Source: an uncultured Dialister sp.
GTDB taxonomy: Bacteria > Bacillota > Negativicutes > Veillonellales > Dialisteraceae
Length of the DNA stretch: 64,000 bases
Direction: 5' to 3'
Assembly: GCA_902462205.1 (NCBI GenBank)
Contig: CABQAR010000007.1
Coordinates: forward strand, 13,206-77,205
The position numbers and the translations under genes are program-made. The notes under the pieces were generated by a model. That model was not told the origin of the DNA, searched no databases, and saw only the letters and a program-made list of their open reading frames with translations. Positions 53,048-61,678 of the stretch are shown here, piece after piece. Numbering within the stretch: position 1 is the stretch's first letter; each line of letters begins with the position of its first letter.

Positions 53048-54058
53048 TTATTTCAATACGCCGATTTCCTTATAGTATCTGGCAGCTCCCGGATGAAGCG
53101 GCACATCGGCGATATCCTTGACGGCATCTGCCGGTTTCAGACCCTTCAGATTCTTCTGCGCCTGTCCCAGCTCATCGATGTGTTCCCAGAATGTCTTCGT
53201 CAGATTGTAAACGACATCTTCCGGCATATCCCCGCGGGTGAACATGACCATCTTAATCGCAGAGGTATGGACATCCTTATCCTGGTTCGGATAGGTGCCT
53301 GCCTTGATGACATAGCTGGCGTACCACGGATATTTCGTTTTCATTTCATTGATCAGGCTGTCATCGATATCGACGAGCCTGCATCCACCCGTCAGTGCCT
53401 GTGTCACCGCAGACGCCGGCGCACCGGACATGATCCATGCGCCGTCGATGGATCCGTTCTGCAGCATGTCAGCTGCATCCGTAAAGGTAATATATTCCGC
53501 CTGTATGTCGTCAGGGAATTTCAGCCCTGCAGAAGTGAAGTGGGCGTCACACTCGTTATAAACGGAAGAGCCTGCGGAAGCCACCGCAAAATGTTTCCCC
53601 TTCACGTCCTTCAGCGTGTTGATGCCGGATTTTGCCGTGACCACCACCTGGTTCGGATTCATATACAGGCCCGCGATGGCTTTCAGATCCTTATAGGGAT
53701 GGTCTTTAAAGCTGTCCGTCCCGTTCAGGCACTGGTATACGTTGCTGGAAATAGCGATGGACACCTGCGCTTCCCCATCAGAAACCATGTTCAGATTCGC
53801 AATGCCCCCTGCGGAAGCCTGGCTTGCTGCCTGCACGCCGGAAACGTTATTGCTCCACATATTGGTGATTGCCGCGCCGACCGCATATAATGCGCCTGAT
53901 GCGCCGGCTGTCGGGAAATTGATTTTCACCGTCTGTCCTGCCGCCGGCTTCGCTGCGCTCTTTTCCTGCTTGTCTCCGCCACAGCCTGCCATGGCGCCTG
54001 CCAGAGCCAAAGCGGCCAGAGACACGGCCACCGCCCTTTTCAGATTTTTCATTTTCAT
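53048..54058 (-). CDS. TRAP transporter TAXI-family solute receptor
   Basis: 336 aa. Of three clustered ATGs I choose 54058, which is 8 nt after AGGAGG. Lipobox MAGC (near 24). The mature part INFPTAGASGALYAVGAAITNMWSNN is the TAXI receptor N terminus; VDIDDSLINEMKTKYPWYASYVIKAGTYP fits too. It captures a ligand (often glutamate, 2-oxoglutarate or related) outside the membrane for the fused permease encoded 230 nt upstream. Confidence 0.93.
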   Translation of the reverse strand: MKMKNLKRAVAVSLAALALAGAMAGCGGDKQEKSAAKPAAGQTVKINFPTAGASGALYAVGAAITNMWSNNVSGVQAASQASAGGIANLNMVSDGEAQVSIAISSNVYQCLNGTDSFKDHPYKDLKAIAGLYMNPNQVVVTAKSGINTLKDVKGKHFAVASAGSSVYNECDAHFTSAGLKFPDDIQAEYITFTDAADMLQNGSIDGAWIMSGAPASAVTQALTGGCRLVDIDDSLINEMKTKYPWYASYVIKAGTYPNQDKDVHTSAIKMVMFTRGDMPEDVVYNLTKTFWEHIDELGQAQKNLKGLKPADAVKDIADVPLHPGAARYYKEIGVLK

Positions 54059-54242
54059 TTTCATTTCCTCCTGAGCTCCTCTGCTTCCATAATGAAATAT
54101 CCTTATTCCATAACTATTAATCCATAGTATAAGCAACCGAATTAAAAAATTCAAATGGTATTTTTCTTACTCCGGCACAAAAAATAAAGTGTACGCCCCG
54201 GTAATAACTTCCCCCTGTCTATCATTTCTTTCAGACAACGCG

Positions 54243-54281
54243 AAAAAACGTCCTGCCGCTTTTCCGTATGGCGGCAGGACG
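54243..54281 (-). terminator. Strong terminator between TRAP permease and receptor genes
   Basis: Minus-strand CGTCCTGCCGC-11 nt-GCGGCAGGACG followed by TTTTTT, 7 nt past the permease stop. It should reduce read-through into the receptor gene. Confidence 0.92.
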
Positions 54282-54287
54282 CAATGT

Positions 54288-56276
54288 TTAATTTCTGTTT
54301 TCTTTTTTCCACCGGATGAACTGGTAAATGCTTACGGCCGCGATACCGCCGAAACCGGCGAGATCCGTCATCATCCCCGGGAAAAGCAGCAGCGGAGACG
54401 CAATGAAAAGGATGATCCGTTCCATCCAGCTGCATTTACGGAGGATCCATCCTTCCAGTCCGGCCACGAGCGCGAACGTGCCGATTGTCGCCGTGAAAAC
54501 GCACCAGAGCGTCGCTGCCAGCGTCGCCGTCTTATCCACGCCGATCAGAAGGATCGGGTTGTCCAGAAAGAAGAACGGGATGATAAATCCGATCAGTCCG
54601 AGGCGGACGGCCCAGAGCCCTGTCTTCGTCTGGTCGGAATCCGCGATTCCGGACGCCACATAGGCGGACATGGCGACAGGCGGCGTGATATTGGAAAGGC
54701 AGGCATAAATCAGGCAGAACATGTGGGCAATGATGGGAAGCGCCCCCGCCTTGATGAGCACGGGAACGGCCACCGCCTGCACGATGACATAGGCAGCCAC
54801 GCCGGGCACGCCCATGCCGAGGATGGCGGACATGATCATGACGAGGAATCCTGCCAGATAGAGATTGTTATTCTGGACGATGGACAAAATCAGATATCCC
54901 ATGTTCAGCCCCATGGAGGTCAGCGTCACCGTGCCGATGATGATACCGATGATGACGCAGCATACGCCGACGGAAACGGCACTTCTCGCCCCTTCCACGA
55001 CGGCCGCCAGAATCTTGTCCCCCGTCATGCGCGTATCCTTGCGGAGCCAGCTGGCAGCGATGGTGATGAAAATGGAAATAACCGCCGCATACAGCGGAGT
55101 GAAGCCTGCAAACATCAGGCCGATCAAGCTGATCAGAGGCAGCACCAGATGACCCTGTTCCTTGATCACCACCATGGCGTCGGGGATATTCTCCTTCGCA
55201 ATGCCGGAAAGTCCGAGGCGCTTAGCCTCGAAATGCACGGCGAAAAGCAGTCCGATATAGTAAAGCAATGCAGGCGTGATGGCTGCCAGCGCCACATAGG
55301 TATAAGACAGGTTCAGGAATTCCGCCATGACGAAGCCGACCGCTCCCATGATCGGCGGCGTGAACTGTCCGCCTGTGGAGGCCACCGCTTCCACGGCGCC
55401 TGCAAATTCTTTTTTATACCCTGTCCTCTTCATCAGAGGAATCGTAATCGTCCCCGTGGTCGCCACATTTGCAATGGCGGAGCCGTTGATCATCCCCATC
55501 AGGCCGGACGCGATGACCGCCACCTTTGCCGGGCCGCCGGAGGTCGTTCCTACAAGGGTCAGCGAAAAATCATTGATGAATTTGGAAAAGCCGGAATATT
55601 TCAGAAACGCGCCGAAGACAACGAAAAGAAAAATATAGGTGGCCGATACGCCGATACCGGTGCCCAGAATCCCCTGCGTGCCCCAGAACTGGGTGATCAG
55701 CACGCGTTTCAGGGTGAATCCGTTATGTCCCAGATATCCCGGAAGATAAGCGCCGAACCAGTTATAGGCGAGGAATATCCCTGCCAGGATGGCCAGATTT
55801 CCGGACGCGCGGCGCGCCGCTTCAAAGACGCAGATGATGGCGACAAGGGCCACGCCCACTTCCAGATCAGATATCCGTCCGCCGGTCTGCGCAATCCTCG
55901 TGTAATTCAGTATCAGATACAGCAGACTGCCCACTGATCCGATGATAAAAGCGATATCCCATACGGGCGGCAGTTTCCTTTTCCTGTTTTCCCCTTTAAA
56001 TGTAGGGAACAGCAGGAACGTGAACACAAGCAGAAAGATACAGTGGATGGCCCTCAGATTGACAGCGCTGATGGCGCCGACCGTGGTGAAATACAGCTGG
56101 AACGCCGTCCACACGCAGAGGAGCGCCACCACCAGCTTGCCGAGCGGCCCCGTATACGTCCTCATGCGGGAGTCCGATTCTTTTTCCTCCAGCAGCTTCT
56201 GCGCTTTTTCATCGAGTTCCTTCTTCGTCCGAAGGGTTTCCTCATCCATCCTTATTTCCGACTGATTCTCAGCCAT
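54288..56276 (-). CDS. TRAP transporter fused permease (4TM-12TM, DctQM type)
   Basis: 662 aa from the ATG at 56276 (GGAGGAATCATA upstream). About 40 charged cytoplasmic residues precede roughly 16 membrane spans: a small DctQ-like part then the large DctM-like part with FKYSGFSKFINDFSLTLVG, GGQFTPPIMGAVGFVMAEF and SMGLNMGYLIL. It is the Na+-driven secondary carrier for the TAXI receptor, typical of anaerobes importing dicarboxylates. Confidence 0.94.
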   Translation of the reverse strand: MAENQSEIRMDEETLRTKKELDEKAQKLLEEKESDSRMRTYTGPLGKLVVALLCVWTAFQLYFTTVGAISAVNLRAIHCIFLLVFTFLLFPTFKGENRKRKLPPVWDIAFIIGSVGSLLYLILNYTRIAQTGGRISDLEVGVALVAIICVFEAARRASGNLAILAGIFLAYNWFGAYLPGYLGHNGFTLKRVLITQFWGTQGILGTGIGVSATYIFLFVVFGAFLKYSGFSKFINDFSLTLVGTTSGGPAKVAVIASGLMGMINGSAIANVATTGTITIPLMKRTGYKKEFAGAVEAVASTGGQFTPPIMGAVGFVMAEFLNLSYTYVALAAITPALLYYIGLLFAVHFEAKRLGLSGIAKENIPDAMVVIKEQGHLVLPLISLIGLMFAGFTPLYAAVISIFITIAASWLRKDTRMTGDKILAAVVEGARSAVSVGVCCVIIGIIIGTVTLTSMGLNMGYLILSIVQNNNLYLAGFLVMIMSAILGMGVPGVAAYVIVQAVAVPVLIKAGALPIIAHMFCLIYACLSNITPPVAMSAYVASGIADSDQTKTGLWAVRLGLIGFIIPFFFLDNPILLIGVDKTATLAATLWCVFTATIGTFALVAGLEGWILRKCSWMERIILFIASPLLLFPGMMTDLAGFGGIAAVSIYQFIRWKKENRN

Positions 56277-56513
56277 TATGATTCCTCCTAAGCTCCTATG
56301 CTTCCATTGGCAGCGCCGGACCATTTTCCTGCCGGCGTTTTTAAAGTCTCGTTAGATATATTAACGCAGCCGAAAATTACAGTCAACAGAATAAGAAGGA
56401 GAAATAAAAATCAGAAAATCCCTTTCTGAAATAAACTGTCTGCCAAAGCAGAACGCATCCACGCAGAGAAAAAAATTTCATTATTCTCATTTTATAAATC
56501 AGATCCTCCCCAA
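56277..56513. other. Intergenic DNA upstream of the TRAP permease gene
   Basis: About 240 nt, AT-rich, no gene or named element seen apart from the likely TRAP promoter region. Confidence 0.4.
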
Positions 56514-56514
56514 T

Positions 56515-56551
56515 AAAAAATCACCATTTCCTTTTTATCGGAAACGGTGAT
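56515..56551 (-). terminator. Terminator of the M18 aminopeptidase gene
   Basis: Minus-strand ATCACCGTTTCC...GGAAATGGTGAT followed by TTTTT; its 5' arm is duplicated upstream (see 56537-56618). Confidence 0.88.
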
Positions 56552-56618
56552 TCTGTTTTTTCTGTTATTTGCTTTTTTATCGGAAACGGTGATTCTGTTT
56601 TTTCTGTTATTTGCTTTC
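56537..56618 (-). repeat. 42-bp tandem duplication at the 3' end of the aminopeptidase gene
   Basis: ATCGGAAACGGTGATTCTG... repeats with a 42-bp period (56537 and 56579), the second copy reaching into the last codons of the aminopeptidase gene. Each copy contains the stop-codon region and the 5' arm of the terminator. Confidence 0.9.
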
Positions 56619-57980
56619 AAAGAATGCTTTGTACGCCAGATAGGTTTCGTACGCATCGGCTTTGGAAAGAAGATCATACGGAGCATGCATGGAAAGCATC
56701 GCCGTGCCGCAGTCTACCACCTCCGCGCCCCAGTTGGCCATCATGAAGGCGATCGTTCCGCCGCCGCCCTGGTCGACTTTTCCAAGCTCGCCGATCTGCC
56801 AGCAGACACCTGCGTCATTGAAAATCCTTCTGACTTTCTGTAAAAATTCCGCATTGGCGTCATTACTTCCTGATTTGCCGCGGGCGCCGCCATACTTGGT
56901 CAGGTTGATGCCGTACCCAAGGAAAGAAGCATTGTCCTTTTCAGAAACCTCAGGGAACATCGGATCGAGGCAGGAATTGACATCGGCGGAGAGCATTTCA
57001 CTGTTTTCCATGGTTTCATAGAAATCCAGCAGCGTGCCTTTCCCCTGCAGGGCGAGGAGCTTCATGACGAATTTCACGAAATAGGAGGATTCCATGCCTG
57101 TGTTGCCATAGGATCCGATTTCTTCTTTATCCGTCAGAAGGGCCGCCTGCGTCTTGACGCCCGGCTTCGCATCCAGAATGGCTTCCAGATTCGCATAGGA
57201 GCAGACCCTGTCGTCCTGTCCGTAGGAAGCGATGAGGGAACGGTCAAAGCCTACATCACGGCTCTTCGTTGCCGGGACGAGTTCCAGTTCGGCCGCGGCG
57301 AAATCCTCTTCTTCGATGCCGTATTCGTCCTTGAGCAGCTTCATGATGGCTTCCTTCGGCGTCTGTCCTTCGTCAGAATGGCTGCCTGCGATGGCCTGGA
57401 GCTGTTCGCCCGTGATGCCTTCTGCCAGGCTCTTTTTCATCTGGTCCTGCGCCATATGGATGAGCAGGTCGGAAACGTAGAATATGGGGTCGCTGTCTTT
57501 AAGACCGATATTGATATCCACCTTTTTCCCGTCCTTGGTGAATACGACGCCGATGAGCGCCAGAGGTATACAGGTCCACTGGTATTTCTTGATGCCGCCG
57601 TAATAATGGGTACGGAAATAAATGACGCCTTCCTGTTCATGCACCGGATTGGCTTTCAGATCCAGACGGGGAGAATCGATATGGGAGCCGACGATCTTGA
57701 TGCCTTCATGCACCGGTTCTTCACCAATGACCGCCAGAATGACTGACTTGCCTTTCTGGTTCCAGTACACCCTGTCGCCTGCTTTCAGCTCTTTCCTGCC
57801 GTATACGGGAACAAAGCCTTTTGCTTCCGCACGGCGGATGATTTCTTCCGTAGCCAGCCTTTCGGTGCGGGCGATATCCAGGAACGCCTTGTATTTTTCT
57901 CCGTAAGCCATGACGGCTTTCCGTTCTGTCTTGTTCATACGCTGCCAGACAGATTTCGTCCTGCTGTATGTTTCTTTCAT
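56607..57980 (-). CDS. M18-family aminopeptidase
   Basis: 457 aa. Metal and active-site segments of the M18 (aspartyl aminopeptidase-like) family: IVGSHIDSPRLDLKANP (His near 96), LTDKEEIGSYGNTGMESS (catalytic Glu), GKSGSNDANAEF and TAMLSMHAPYDLLSKAD near the C terminus. It removes N-terminal residues from peptides in the cytoplasm, feeding amino acid fermentation. Start preceded by AGGAGGTACAA. Confidence 0.95.
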   Translation of the reverse strand: MKETYSRTKSVWQRMNKTERKAVMAYGEKYKAFLDIARTERLATEEIIRRAEAKGFVPVYGRKELKAGDRVYWNQKGKSVILAVIGEEPVHEGIKIVGSHIDSPRLDLKANPVHEQEGVIYFRTHYYGGIKKYQWTCIPLALIGVVFTKDGKKVDINIGLKDSDPIFYVSDLLIHMAQDQMKKSLAEGITGEQLQAIAGSHSDEGQTPKEAIMKLLKDEYGIEEEDFAAAELELVPATKSRDVGFDRSLIASYGQDDRVCSYANLEAILDAKPGVKTQAALLTDKEEIGSYGNTGMESSYFVKFVMKLLALQGKGTLLDFYETMENSEMLSADVNSCLDPMFPEVSEKDNASFLGYGINLTKYGGARGKSGSNDANAEFLQKVRRIFNDAGVCWQIGELGKVDQGGGGTIAFMMANWGAEVVDCGTAMLSMHAPYDLLSKADAYETYLAYKAFFESK

Positions 57981-58062
57981 TTGTACCTCCTAAAAGAGAA
58001 TTATTTTCACATAAGTACAGTATATAGCTTTTTCTTTTCCGCCGCAAACGGCGCCATAACAG

Positions 58063-58107
58063 AAAAAGGCAGCCTGTTTCCCGAGAGGGTCTCCATGTTG
58101 CCTTTTG
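58063..58107 (-). terminator. Terminator after the 39-aa gene
   Basis: Minus-strand AAAAGGCA...TGCCTTTTT hairpin with a long loop, just past the stop at 58117. Confidence 0.6.
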
Positions 58108-58116
58108 CTTCCCCTG

Positions 58117-58236
58117 TCATTTCGCAGGGAATATTTTTCTTAATAAATAGGTCAGACCGACGAAGAGCCCCATCACGACGAAGAGCAGCGGATAGGCGAT
58201 CACCATCATGTACAGAGAAGATTCGATGCTTGTCAT
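58117..58236 (-). CDS. 39-aa single-span membrane protein next to OadB (gamma/epsilon-subunit-like)
   Basis: Very short gene: MTSIESSLYMMVIAYPLLFV, then a hydrophobic helix continuing to about residue 30 and a basic end LLRKIFPAK. AGGAGGAATT lies directly before the ATG, and it starts 9 nt after the OadB-type stop. Its size and shape recall the small subunits that support Na+-pumping decarboxylases (OadG N terminus, MmdE), but similarity is only in layout. Probably a partner of the neighbouring beta subunit. Confidence 0.7.
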   Translation of the reverse strand: MTSIESSLYMMVIAYPLLFVVMGLFVGLTYLLRKIFPAK

Positions 58237-58245
58237 AATTCCTCC

Positions 58246-59397
58246 TTAGCCTCCCAGAACAGGGATCAACGCAAGCACGAGTCCGCCTGCCACGACGGAA
58301 GCCACCTGCCCTGCCACGTTCACGCCCATGGCGTGCTGGATGATGAAATTCGTCGGATCCTCCTTCAGCGCCATTTTCGCAATCACCCTGCCTGACATGG
58401 GGAATGCGGAAATACCGCAGGCGCCGATCATCGGATTCACTTTATTTTTCAGGAAAAGGTTCGCGATTTTTGCAAAAAGCACGCCGCCGACCGTATCAAA
58501 GATGAAAGCCACCGCGCCAAGGACGAGGATTTTCAGCACGTCAAGGGTGAGGATGTTTTCCGCCGTCATCGTCGCCCCCACGGTGATGCCAAGGAAAAGC
58601 GTCACCAGGTTGGACAGCTCATTCTGCGCCGTATCCGACAGGGAATCGACTGCGCCGGAAACCTTGAGCATGTTCCCAAACATCAGCGCGCCGATGAGCG
58701 GTACGGAAATAGGTGCCAGAATGCCTGCAAAAAGTACGACCATGAACGGGAAAATAAACTTCGTCGTCCAGGAAATCGGTTTTTCTTCCTTATAGGCCAT
58801 GCGGATGCGCCGTTCATGCTTTGTCGTCAGCAGCCTGACGATCGGTGGCTGGATGATCGGCACGAGGGACATGTAACAGAACGCCGTCACCGTCAACGGT
58901 GCAAGGAGCTCGGTCGCAAATTTCTGCGCCACGAAAATCGTGGTCGGGCCGTCAGCCGCCCCGATGATGCCGATGGCCGCCGCCTGATTGAAGGGGAATC
59001 CCACGGCCGCCGCCAGAAGCGTTGCCGCAAATATGCCGAAATGCGCTGCCGCGGCAAAAAGCATCACATACGGCTGGCGGATAAGCGGCGTGAAATCGCA
59101 CATGGCTCCCACCGCCACGAAGATGAGGACGGGAAACAGTTCGTTCGCGATCCCCGCATCATAAAGCACCTGCAGAAATCCCGGCTCACCGCCGACGGGA
59201 ACGACCGCATAATGGCCGGGGATATTCGCCAGGATGCATCCCACCCCCATGGGGAACAGAAGGACAGGCTCATAATCCTTTTTCACACCGAGCCAGATGA
59301 GGACGCCGCCGATCAGGAACATGACCCAGATCGTCGGATCAGACATTTCCATCACACCGGCAAAAAGTTCTCTTAAAATAGATTCCGCGTTTGTCAT
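58246..59397 (-). CDS. Na+-translocating decarboxylase beta subunit (OadB/GcdB family)
   Basis: 383 aa, GGGAGG 6 nt before the ATG. Multi-span protein with family signatures ILIFVAVGAMCDFTPLI, IGIIGAADGPTTIFVA, LITVGATMTAE-like LGITVGATMTAEN, and GACGISAFPMSGRV. The beta subunit drives Na+ export with the decarboxylation of a carboxybiotin. The C terminus (HAMGVNVAGQVASVVAGGL) differs from the consensus GPNVAGVIG, so this is a divergent paralogue of the gene at 63837. Neither an alpha carboxyltransferase nor a biotin-carrier gene is adjacent. Confidence 0.92.
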   Translation of the reverse strand: MTNAESILRELFAGVMEMSDPTIWVMFLIGGVLIWLGVKKDYEPVLLFPMGVGCILANIPGHYAVVPVGGEPGFLQVLYDAGIANELFPVLIFVAVGAMCDFTPLIRQPYVMLFAAAAHFGIFAATLLAAAVGFPFNQAAAIGIIGAADGPTTIFVAQKFATELLAPLTVTAFCYMSLVPIIQPPIVRLLTTKHERRIRMAYKEEKPISWTTKFIFPFMVVLFAGILAPISVPLIGALMFGNMLKVSGAVDSLSDTAQNELSNLVTLFLGITVGATMTAENILTLDVLKILVLGAVAFIFDTVGGVLFAKIANLFLKNKVNPMIGACGISAFPMSGRVIAKMALKEDPTNFIIQHAMGVNVAGQVASVVAGGLVLALIPVLGG

Positions 59398-59460
59398 TTT
59401 GACCTCCCGACGCGCACGAATAAAAAATATTTCCGGCCACAGGCAATGACTTTCTTCTAC

Positions 59461-59493
59461 AAAAAACGGACCCGGTTTACAATACCAGGTCCG
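59461..59493 (-). terminator. Terminator of the 103-aa membrane protein gene
   Basis: Minus-strand CGGACCTGGT-ATTGTA-AACCGGGTCCG followed by TTTTTT. Confidence 0.85.
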
Positions 59494-59549
59494 ATACTAT
59501 TTCCTGCCCCTGTGCCATACGCAGAAAACATATGAAGTTCTTTGTTTCT

Positions 59550-59861
59550 TTAGATATTATATCCCATGAGCGGTGCAATCACAAAGACGACGGCTGCCCA
59601 GATAATCCCGGCTCCGATGAAGATGCCTGCCGTAATAGCAAACCCCTGCCTTGTACGGGGAACACCGAGAAGGCTGAAATTGCCGAACCAGCCACGACGG
59701 ACCATGAATCCATTATCGCTGCGCTGACGGAACCAGACCAGCTTCTTTTCCGGATCGATCGTGTAAGCGACAATGATAGCTATGACGGTCGCTATCAGCC
59801 AATAAATAAGGAAACGGGCGGCGTGGAAATCTTTCACGTCGGACAAATCAATCATCTGCAT
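59550..59861 (-). CDS. Hypothetical two-span membrane protein, 103 aa
   Basis: Family not recognised. Hydrophobic segments at about 16-34 and 74-99 flank a cytoplasmic or external loop rich in Arg and aromatic residues (WFRQRSDNGFMVRRGWFGNFSLLGVPRTRQG). Two short repeats of Gly-Phe near WFGNFS are visible. Monocistronic, with its own terminator; upstream is the msrAB operon. Confidence 0.6.
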   Translation of the reverse strand: MQMIDLSDVKDFHAARFLIYWLIATVIAIIVAYTIDPEKKLVWFRQRSDNGFMVRRGWFGNFSLLGVPRTRQGFAITAGIFIGAGIIWAAVVFVIAPLMGYNI

Positions 59862-59961
59862 AGTTTTACCTGCCTCATAAAAGTGTAATTATATTACCAA
59901 CTTATATATTATAATGCAAGGATGATTTTCGTCAAAGTCTGTTTGCAGGAAAAGATTTATT

Positions 59962-61056
59962 TTATAAGGCATCCAATAAATATCCGTACCCCCGGATTTC
60001 CATGTCCGCCTGTGGAATGAACCGGATGGACAGGCTGTTGATGCAATAGCGCAGTCCGCCCTTATCCGCCGGTCCGTCATTGAAGACATGCCCCAGATGG
60101 GCGTTGCCGCTGCGGCTCCGCACCTCTGTGCGCTGCATGTTGTAGCTTCTGTCTTCGTAATAATTCACCACGTCGGAAGAAATCGGCCGTGTGAAACTGG
60201 GCCAGCCGCAGCCGGATTCAAATTTATCTCGGGAGGAAAAAAGCGGTTCCCCCGTACTCACATCCACATAAATCCCCGCATCGAACTTGTCCCAGTATTC
60301 ATTGGAGAAAGCCCGTTCCGTATTATTTTCCTGCGTGACCGCGTACTGTTCCTTTGTCAGTATTTTCCGAAGCGTCTCCTCATCGGGTTTCGGATAGAGG
60401 GAAACGTCAATCACGGGATCCGCCGCCTTTCGCACGTCGATATGGCAGTAACCGCCGGGATTCTTCTTCAGATAATCCTGATGGTAATCCTCGGCAAGAA
60501 TGAAATTCCGGAGCGGTTCCACCTCGATGGCGATCTTCTCGGACAGGGACTTCTGCTTTTCAGCAAGAACCTCCCTTGCGATGGCGGCCTCCGCTTCATC
60601 CGTATAATAAATGCCGGTCCTGTACTGCCTTCCCCGGTCATTTCCCTGCCGGTCGACGCTCGTCGGATTGACCACTCTTAAATAGTAGAGAAGCAGGTCC
60701 TTATAAGAAACCTTCGATGCATCGTATGTGATATGCACCGTTTCCGCATGATCCGTTATCCCTACCCGCTGATAATCCGTCGTTTCCGTTTTTCCATTCG
60801 CATAGCCGGAGGTCACATCGATCACACCGTCAATTCTGGAGAAATATTCCTCCAATCCCCAGAAACAGCCTCCTGCCAGATACATTTCCTTCATATCTTC
60901 CTGCCTCCCGTTTTTCTGTATTTCCTTTCCCTTCGGCTGCACCTCCGTGATGGCCTGCCTGTTTACTTCCGTGCCCGATTTCATGGCAGAGGGAAATAAA
61001 CCGTAGAAGGCTGCAGCGATAACGGCAATGCCTATGATGATCCCTGCTGATTTCAT
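59962..61056 (-). CDS. msrAB: Membrane-anchored methionine sulfoxide reductase MsrA-MsrB fusion
   Basis: 364 aa. N-terminal uncleaved signal anchor (AGIIIGIAVIAAAFYGLF, about 4-22) places the enzyme outside the cytoplasmic membrane. MsrA domain: AGGCFWGLEEYF with catalytic Cys about 64. MsrB domain from about 215: GCGWPSFTRP and catalytic Cys in RYCINS near 338. MsrA repairs S-, MsrB R-methionine sulfoxide. 12 nt after the thioredoxin gene. Confidence 0.95.
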   Translation of the reverse strand: MKSAGIIIGIAVIAAAFYGLFPSAMKSGTEVNRQAITEVQPKGKEIQKNGRQEDMKEMYLAGGCFWGLEEYFSRIDGVIDVTSGYANGKTETTDYQRVGITDHAETVHITYDASKVSYKDLLLYYLRVVNPTSVDRQGNDRGRQYRTGIYYTDEAEAAIAREVLAEKQKSLSEKIAIEVEPLRNFILAEDYHQDYLKKNPGGYCHIDVRKAADPVIDVSLYPKPDEETLRKILTKEQYAVTQENNTERAFSNEYWDKFDAGIYVDVSTGEPLFSSRDKFESGCGWPSFTRPISSDVVNYYEDRSYNMQRTEVRSRSGNAHLGHVFNDGPADKGGLRYCINSLSIRFIPQADMEIRGYGYLLDAL

Positions 61057-61068
61057 TGTCGCCTCCCG

Positions 61069-61656
61069 TTAATGAATGGCTGCCATCTCCTTTTTCAGAG
61101 TGGCTGCGTCCATGTGTCCCGGACGTACCAGCTGTACATTTCCTTCTGTATCCACAATCGCTCCGGTCGGATAAAAACGGATTCCGTACTTTTTCGTTAC
61201 CGCTCCGCCCTCATCCAGAAGGACTGTCAGGTTCTTATATCCCAGACCCCTGTACCATTTGATGAAATCTTCTTTCTTCATTTCTCCGCCAAAGCCGGGC
61301 GCCACGATAGATAGAACGACATAATCCCTATCCGCGCTGCCTGCCAGCGCATCCGTATCCGCCAGCGTCGCCAGACAGACGGAGCACCAGGAAGCCCAGA
61401 ACTTGATGTATACTTTTTTGCCTTTGTAATCAGATAATTTATGCACCTTTCCATCAATATCCGTAAGCATGAAATCGCCTTCCTTCTGATTCATTACACC
61501 TTTGGACGGAACGGATGCCTCCGTTTTTGCCGCAGGCGCCGCCCTTCCGCCGTCCTTCGCCCCCGCATCCATCCCTGAAGAGCAGCCTGCCAGCGCCACC
61601 GATAAAGACAGGGCCAATACCGCTGCCATTCCTTTTTTTACATTAAACATCTTCAT
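61069..61656 (-). CDS. TlpA-like thioredoxin lipoprotein
   Basis: 195 aa, GGAGG 8 nt upstream. Lipobox LAGC (Cys 25) anchors it outside. The thioredoxin domain starts near residue 55 with the redox site WCSVC (90-94) and a TlpA-type cis-Pro FYPTG. It should pass electrons from CcdA to the MsrAB enzyme encoded directly downstream. Order ccdA-tlpA-msrAB. Confidence 0.93.
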   Translation of the reverse strand: MKMFNVKKGMAAVLALSLSVALAGCSSGMDAGAKDGGRAAPAAKTEASVPSKGVMNQKEGDFMLTDIDGKVHKLSDYKGKKVYIKFWASWCSVCLATLADTDALAGSADRDYVVLSIVAPGFGGEMKKEDFIKWYRGLGYKNLTVLLDEGGAVTKKYGIRFYPTGAIVDTEGNVQLVRPGHMDAATLKKEMAAIH

Positions 61657-61678
61657 TCTGTTTTCCTCCTGTCACGAT

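Noticed and set aside
54189..55937. 582-codon open frame on the plus strand
   Set aside because: Antisense to the TRAP permease; Arg/His/Gln-rich translation typical of a shadow frame.
56492..56686. Small frame with repeated NNRKNRITVSDKK
   Set aside because: Produced by the 42-bp tandem duplication in the terminator region of the aminopeptidase gene.
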